Assembly (NCBI GenBank): GCA_018241865.1
Contig: JAFECY010000022.1
Span: forward strand, 1-10,819
Length of the DNA: 10,819 nucleotides
Source of the DNA: Pseudomonadota bacterium
GTDB taxonomy: Bacteria > Pseudomonadota > Gammaproteobacteria > Burkholderiales > Burkholderiaceae_D
Reading direction: 5' to 3'
The translations under genes were made by a program, and so were the position numbers. Of this stretch, positions 6,943 to 10,819 are shown one piece after another (the stretch's first letter is position 1; the number at the start of each line of letters is the position of its first letter). The notes under the pieces were generated by a model that was not told the DNA's origin, did not search any database, and saw nothing but the letters and a program-made list of their open reading frames with translations.

Positions 6943-7713
6943 TTATTCCTCGCCGCTCAATGCGTCGGCTCGATCCTGAGCGCTGCGCAAATCGAGCGTG
7001 CCTTCGTAAATCGAGCGGCCGCAGATCACGCCCTCGATGCCTTCGCGCTGAACCGCACACAAGGCTTCCACGTCCTTGATGCTGTGCACGCCGCCGGATG
7101 CGATCACCGGGATCGTCATGCTCTGCGCCAGCTTCACCGTGGCATCGATGTTGACGCCGCCCATCATGCCGTCGCGGCCGATGTCGGTATAAACGATCGC
7201 TTCGCAGCCGTAATCCTCGAATTTTTTGGCGAGATCAATCACTTCGTGGCCGGTCAGCTTGCTCCAACCATCGGTTGCGACCTTGCCATCCTTGGCGTCA
7301 AGACCGACGATGATCTGGCCGGGAAATGCACTGCAGGCGTCGTGCAGGAAGCCGGGGTTTTTCACCGCTGCGGTGCCGATGATGATGTAGGACAAGCCAT
7401 CGTCGAGATAGCGTTCGATGGTGTCCAAGTCGCGAATGCCGCCGCCCAGTTGCACCGGAATTTCCTCGACATCGTTTGCGGCAGCAAATTCCTGTACCGC
7501 GCGCAAGATGGCTTTGACCGCCGCTTCATTCTTTGGCTTGCCGGCGAAAGCGCCGTTCAAATCGACTAGATGCAAACGCCGCGCGCCCTGCGCCAGCCAG
7601 TGTCGCGCCATCTCGGCAGGGTCGTCGGAAAACACGGTGGCCTGGTCCATATCGCCTTGTTTGAGGCGAACGCAATGACCGTCTTTGAGATCGATAGCGG
7701 GTATGAGCAGCAT
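6943..7713 (-). CDS. hisA: ProFAR isomerase HisA
   Basis: A 256-residue (beta/alpha)8-barrel, 1-(5-phosphoribosyl)-5-[(5-phosphoribosylamino)methylideneamino]imidazole-4-carboxamide isomerase. It carries out the Amadori rearrangement of ProFAR to PRFAR in histidine synthesis. The catalytic aspartates are Asp8 in IPAIDLKDG and Asp139 in IVGLDAKDG. Phosphate loops are VQLGGGIR (about 87-94) and [18 protein letters not shown] and [12 protein letters not shown] are also typical. Length is slightly above the usual 240-250. It sits 44 bp after hisH and 10 bp before hisF. The ATG at 7713 has no strong Shine-Dalgarno sequence. The product feeds HisHF, encoded on either side. Confidence 0.98.
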   Translation of the reverse strand: MLLIPAIDLKDGHCVRLKQGDMDQATVFSDDPAEMARHWLAQGARRLHLVDLNGAFAGKPKNEAAVKAILRAVQEFAAANDVEEIPVQLGGGIRDLDTIERYLDDGLSYIIIGTAAVKNPGFLHDACSAFPGQIIVGLDAKDGKVATDGWSKLTGHEVIDLAKKFEDYGCEAIVYTDIGRDGMMGGVNIDATVKLAQSMTIPVIASGGVHSIKDVEALCAVQREGIEGVICGRSIYEGTLDLRSAQDRADALSGEE

Positions 7714-7757
7714 GGCTGGCGGATGAAAGTTGAGTGGGTTGAAAAATAATTGGGAGC

Positions 7758-8396
7758 TTAGGGCTTCCAGTTGACGAAATTCCGATACAAACGCAAGCCG
7801 CTGGCGGCGCTCTTTTCCGGGTGGAATTGGGTAGCGAAAATATTATCCCGAGCAACCGCACAGGTAAAGGGGGCGCCATACACGGTCTGACCGACGGTAG
7901 CGGCAGCATCGGCCGGTTGCGCATAATAACTGTGGACGAAATAAAAATAAGCGTCGTCAGCAATACCTTCCCAGAGCGGATGCGGGCGACTTTGCTTGAC
8001 CCGGTTCCAACCCATCTGCGGCACTTTGAAGCGCGAACCGTCTTCCTGCAATTTGCCCTCTAACTGGAAACGCACCACCTTGCCCGGCAACAGGCCGAGG
8101 CAGGGCGTGTCGCCTTCTTCGCTGACGTCGAACAACATTTGTTCACCGACGCAGACGCCGAACAAGGGTTTGTTTTTCACCGCATCCAGCACGGCTTCCT
8201 GCACTCCGGTTTCACGCAGGTTGCGCATGCAATCGGGCATCGCGCCCTGCCCCGGCAATACCAGCCGGTCGGCGGCGCGGATGGTTGCGGCCGCGCCGGA
8301 AATCTGCACATCGGCTTCCGGCGCGGCTTGTTTCAAAGCCTGCGCTACCGAGCGCAGATTACCCATGCCGTAATCGACTACCACGATCTTGTTCAT
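7758..8396 (-). CDS. hisH: Imidazole glycerol phosphate synthase, glutamine amidotransferase subunit HisH
   Basis: A 212-residue class I glutamine amidotransferase that supplies ammonia to HisF. The N-terminus is [12 protein letters not shown], the oxyanion-loop region is [10 protein letters not shown] (about 47-56), the nucleophile is Cys82 in [10 protein letters not shown], and the His192/Glu194 pair is in QFHPEKS. The nucleophile loop has Val-Gly-Glu where many homologs have Leu-Gly-Met; I believe this variant is common in related bacteria. The ATG at 8396 has AAGG about 8 bases upstream. It lies 36 bp after hisB and is followed by hisA. Confidence 0.97.
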   Translation of the reverse strand: MNKIVVVDYGMGNLRSVAQALKQAAPEADVQISGAAATIRAADRLVLPGQGAMPDCMRNLRETGVQEAVLDAVKNKPLFGVCVGEQMLFDVSEEGDTPCLGLLPGKVVRFQLEGKLQEDGSRFKVPQMGWNRVKQSRPHPLWEGIADDAYFYFVHSYYAQPADAAATVGQTVYGAPFTCAVARDNIFATQFHPEKSAASGLRLYRNFVNWKP

Positions 8397-8432
8397 GTTC
8401 TTGCCTTGCAGGCTCGCCCGTTCTTTGCTCGT

Positions 8433-9029
8433 TTAGAGACTGCCCTTGGTCGAAGGAATGACGCCGGCTGCGCGCGGGTCGAGTTCAGCGGCCATACGCA
8501 GCGCGCGACCGAATGCCTTGAACACCGTTTCACATTGATGGTGGGCGTTGTCGCCGCGCAGATTGTCGATGTGCAGCGACACCAAGGCATGATTGACGAA
8601 GCCTTGGAAAAATTCATGGGTCAGATCGACATCGAAGGTGCCGATCATCGAGCGTTTGAAAGGCACATGGAATTCGAGGCCGGGGCGGCCGGAAAAATCG
8701 ACCACCACCCGCGACAAGGCTTCATCCAGCGGCACGTAGGCGTGACCGTAGCGGCGGATGCCTTTCTTGTCGCCCATCGCCTGCGCCACCGCTTGGCCGA
8801 GCGTGATGCCGACGTCTTCCACCGTGTGGTGCGCGTCGATGTGCAAGTCGCCCTTGGCTTCGATATCGAGATCGATCAAGCCGTGGCGGGCGATCTGATC
8901 CAGCATATGATCGAGGAAAGGCACGCCGGTATTGAGTTTTTGCTGACCGCTGCCGTCGAGATTGACGGCGACACGAATCTGCGTCTCGTTGGTATTGCGG
9001 ATAACTTCCGCGCTGCGTTGCTTGGACAT
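8433..9029 (-). CDS. hisB: Imidazoleglycerol-phosphate dehydratase HisB (monofunctional)
   Basis: A 198-residue enzyme that dehydrates imidazole glycerol phosphate to imidazole acetol phosphate. The Mn-binding motifs DAHHTVED (65-72) and NAHHQCE (161-167) are intact, as is the [16 protein letters not shown] segment near residue 40. It has only the dehydratase domain, without the N-terminal histidinol-phosphate phosphatase domain of enterobacterial HisB, so that step needs another enzyme not seen here. The ATG at 9029 is clear by homology, but no strong Shine-Dalgarno sequence precedes it. Its product is the substrate of HisC, which is absent from the window. Upstream is a 250-bp non-coding spacer and then a DNA methyltransferase. 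Confidence 0.97.
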   Translation of the reverse strand: MSKQRSAEVIRNTNETQIRVAVNLDGSGQQKLNTGVPFLDHMLDQIARHGLIDLDIEAKGDLHIDAHHTVEDVGITLGQAVAQAMGDKKGIRRYGHAYVPLDEALSRVVVDFSGRPGLEFHVPFKRSMIGTFDVDLTHEFFQGFVNHALVSLHIDNLRGDNAHHQCETVFKAFGRALRMAAELDPRAAGVIPSTKGSL

Positions 9030-9280
9030 GATGGATGCTTATCGAAAGAGCGATGCCGGCGCGGCGCGCAAGACATCGAAGTACAAAACGTGTTCCCAAG
9101 AAGCGCCGACGATCCTCCGTGGGCGGCTTTGCAACAATGCGTGCATTTTACCTATTTTTTTCATCAAAATTTTGCATTCCAGCAAGCGGGGAAATACGGT
9201 ATCGACATTCCGCGCCCATAAAACAAGCCATTGACGGCGATATATGGCGGAATGTAGACGGAATAAGCGTCTTGCCAGAG
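9030..9280 (-). promoter_or_regulatory. Non-coding spacer with an AT-rich tract, possible internal promoter for hisB
   Basis: This is the longest gap in the minus-strand run. Its centre (about 9145-9178) is strikingly AT-rich against GC-rich flanks. On the minus strand a TAAAAT (9150-9145) fits a -10 element, with an A tract just upstream, but no good -35 is seen at 17 bases. A transcript from there would have a leader of about 110 nt before hisB. An open frame of 81 codons fits the gap but has rare codons and no family resemblance, so I do not call it a gene. I see no remnant of hisC and no clear terminator. Confidence 0.3.
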
Positions 9281-10180
9281 TCAAAATCCCAGCGTCTTTT
9301 GCACCGAATCGGCAAGCGACGCCTCGATCGCCCCATCCTTTTCCCTGTCTTCTTTCCCACTGTGGCTATCCGCTGATTTGGAACGCACTGGCTCCAAAGG
9401 CTGATTGGTATGCGCGCACAACTGTGCTTCGGGCGAGGCCAACCGACGCGTGATGATGTCGTGATAATCCGGGTTCAATTCAAAGCCAATGAACTCGCGG
9501 CCACAGCGTTGCGCCGCCACCGCCGTGGTGCCGCTGCCCATGAAGGGGTCGAACACCATGCCACCCGGCGGGCAGGACGCCTTAATCATGCGCTCGATGA
9601 TTTCCAGCGGTTTTTGCGTTGGATGATCGGCACGCTCACGATGTTCGCGATGCAGGCGCGAGACGCTCCAGACATCTTTGGGGTTGTAGCCCATCTCCAG
9701 CCATTTTGCGCCGACAAAGATCGAGCGCGAACGGGCTTTCTTGGTTTCGGCATCGTAGGGAATGCGCACGGCGTCGAGATCGAAATAATAATCCTTCGAG
9801 TTGACGAAGAAGCCGACCGTATCATGCACCGAGGAATACCGGCGGGTGCTGCCGCCCATCGACGGCACGCGGCGGTCCCAGATGATTTCATTGACCATCG
9901 TCATGCGCTGCTTGAGCATGACAAAGACCTCCGGCGAATAGCGCCAAGTCAGGAAAATATACAGGCTGCCGTTGGGTTTCAACTTAGTCAGCGCGAGGGC
10001 TATCCATTGCTCCATCCACTCCAGATAGGCGGCGGTGTCGAGCTTGTCGGAATCGTTACCATAATCCTTGCCGAGACCATAGGGCGGATCGGCGAGGATC
10101 AAATCGATCGAACCATCGGGAATGCGTTGCATGCCCTGCAGCGCATCTTCGCAAAACACCGTATTGCGCCAAGCAGTCAT
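9281..10180 (-). CDS. Solitary beta-class DNA methyltransferase (YhdJ-like, N6-adenine or N4-cytosine)
   Basis: A 299-residue AdoMet-dependent DNA methyltransferase. The catalytic motif IV, ADPPYGLGKDY (30-40), comes before the AdoMet-binding motif I, DPFMGSGTT (211-219). HPTQKP (186-191) and FIGFELNPDY (230-239) are also present. This order defines the beta class, and the overall layout resembles E. coli YhdJ. DPPY is found in both adenine-N6 and cytosine-N4 enzymes; adenine is likelier by resemblance. Residues from about 250 onward form a charged, low-complexity tail. The ATG at 10180 is preferred because AAGGCGG lies upstream; an ATG at 10195 would add five residues but lacks such a site. 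The gene starts within 30 bp of the hisD stop and sits where hisC is commonly found. No restriction endonuclease gene is adjacent. The target sequence cannot be deduced here. Confidence 0.92.
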   Translation of the reverse strand: MTAWRNTVFCEDALQGMQRIPDGSIDLILADPPYGLGKDYGNDSDKLDTAAYLEWMEQWIALALTKLKPNGSLYIFLTWRYSPEVFVMLKQRMTMVNEIIWDRRVPSMGGSTRRYSSVHDTVGFFVNSKDYYFDLDAVRIPYDAETKKARSRSIFVGAKWLEMGYNPKDVWSVSRLHREHRERADHPTQKPLEIIERMIKASCPPGGMVFDPFMGSGTTAVAAQRCGREFIGFELNPDYHDIITRRLASPEAQLCAHTNQPLEPVRSKSADSHSGKEDREKDGAIEASLADSVQKTLGF

Positions 10181-10205
10181 GCAACCGCCTTGCATCGCGC
10201 CGGAT

Positions 10206-10819
10206 TCATTTCAGTCGGTACTCCGCCGAACGCGCGTGGGCTTGCAAGCCTTCGCCATAAGCCAGTTCGGCCGCGACTTTACCCAAGGTTTGCGCCCCGG
10301 CTTCGCTAACTTCGATGATGCTGGAACGCTTCTGAAAATCATAGACGCCCAGCGGCGAGGAAAAGCGGGCGGTGCGCGAAGTCGGCAGCACGTGGTTGGG
10401 GCCGGCGCAGTAATCGCCCAGCGACTCCGAGGAATAACGACCGAGGAACATGGCGCCGGCATGGCGGATTTTCTGCGCCCATTGCTGCGGCTGTTCGGCC
10501 GAAATTTCCAAATGCTCGGCAGCGATGAAATTGGCGATGTCGCAGGCTTCATCCATGTCGCGCACCTTGACTAGCGCGCCGCGATTGGTGAGCGAAGTGC
10601 GGATCACGCCCTTGCGCGGCATGGCGTCGATCAGCTTGTCGATGCTGGCTTGCACCTGCGTGATGTAAGTCGCATCCGGGCACAACAGGATCGATTGCGC
10701 CAGCTCGTCATGTTCGGCTTGCGAAAACAAATCCATCGCCACCCAGTCCGGGTGGGTGCTGCCGTCGCAGATCACCAAAATTTCGGACGGGCCGGCAATC
10801 ATGTCGATACCGACCGTGC
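10206..10819 (-). CDS. hisD: Histidinol dehydrogenase HisD, C-terminal part (partial)
   Basis: The last 203 or so residues of HisD, running off the right edge; the visible part begins [15 protein letters not shown]. The enzyme oxidises L-histidinol to L-histidine with two NAD, the last two steps of the pathway. The catalytic Glu-His pair is in AAEHLEI, the substrate/zinc region is [20 protein letters not shown], and the C-terminal zinc/catalytic histidine lies in HARSAEYRL just before the stop. All are intact, so the gene looks functional. The TGA (10208-10206) is followed after 25 bp by the methyltransferase ATG, which suggests cotranscription. hisG may lie further upstream, outside the window. 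Confidence 0.97.
   Translation of the reverse strand, partial: TVGIDMIAGPSEILVICDGSTHPDWVAMDLFSQAEHDELAQSILLCPDATYITQVQASIDKLIDAMPRKGVIRTSLTNRGALVKVRDMDEACDIANFIAAEHLEISAEQPQQWAQKIRHAGAMFLGRYSSESLGDYCAGPNHVLPTSRTARFSSPLGVYDFQKRSSIIEVSEAGAQTLGKVAAELAYGEGLQAHARSAEYRLK

Noticed and set aside
5319..7079. A 586-codon open frame on the plus strand opposite hisE, hisI, hisF and part of hisA
   Set aside because: It is antisense to four clearly conserved genes, has no recognisable domain, and is rich in His, Arg and Ala as expected from the mirror of GC-rich coding DNA.
8139..9221. A 360-codon open frame on the plus strand opposite hisH and hisB
   Set aside because: It is antisense to conserved genes, with a composition typical of a shadow frame and no family resemblance.
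9039..9284. An 81-codon minus-strand open frame filling the gap between the methyltransferase and hisB
   Set aside because: It starts with TTG overlapping the methyltransferase stop, uses rare codons (AGA, ATA, CTA, TTA), has no family motif and shows no similarity to HisC. A GGAGG inside it is not followed by a well-placed start.
9281..10180. A restriction-modification system around the methyltransferase
   Set aside because: Both neighbours are his genes and no endonuclease, specificity or repair gene is visible within the window.
9410..10309. A 299-codon open frame on the plus strand opposite the methyltransferase
   Set aside because: The minus-strand frame carries all the methyltransferase motifs; this one has none and no convincing start site.

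Overview
This window is a chromosomal housekeeping segment from a moderately GC-rich proteobacterium. It is most likely a betaproteobacterium of the Burkholderiales, possibly Oxalobacteraceae. That placement rests on gene order (Rieske/petA, mscL, NIF3, DegS-like protease, tatCBA, hinT, hisE-I-F-A-H-B, hisD) and on protein character. It is inference, not a database match. I see no tRNA, rRNA, CRISPR array, insertion sequence or phage gene.

Left part (1-3374). The N-terminus of a Rieske iron-sulfur protein with a twin-arginine signal leaves the window on the minus strand. It diverges from mscL across a 233-bp region that holds a strong sigma70-type promoter for petA and a good candidate for mscL. 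mscL converges with a NIF3-family gene. The NIF3 gene diverges from a membrane-anchored DegS/HtrA-like protease, with only 13 bp between the two start codons. A DUF2461 gene follows the protease, and its stop codon overlaps the stop codon of tatC.

Right part (3371-10819, all minus strand). Transcription runs right to left: hisD (partial), a beta-class DNA methyltransferase, a 250-bp non-coding spacer, hisB, hisH, hisA, hisF, hisI, hisE, hinT, tatA, tatB, tatC. Spacings are short, with one 4-bp ATGA overlap (hisF/hisI) and a hisE stop embedded in the hinT ribosome-binding site. This suggests one long or closely coupled operon. HisI, HisE, HisA, HisH/HisF, HisB and HisD cover most of the route from PR-ATP to histidine. 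TatA/B/C form the export machinery that would handle folded proteins such as the Rieske subunit encoded at the left edge.

The one real departure from the expected pattern is between hisD and hisB. hisC (histidinol-phosphate aminotransferase) is commonly found there, but this window has a solitary YhdJ-like DNA methyltransferase and an AT-rich spacer instead. Smaller points of interest are a (CTG)6(GTG)3 triplet tract encoding the TatA membrane helix, a perfect 14-bp palindrome just upstream of the tatA ribosome-binding site, and non-ATG starts for hinT and tatC. I found no convincing new multi-gene system; most of the window is conventional.
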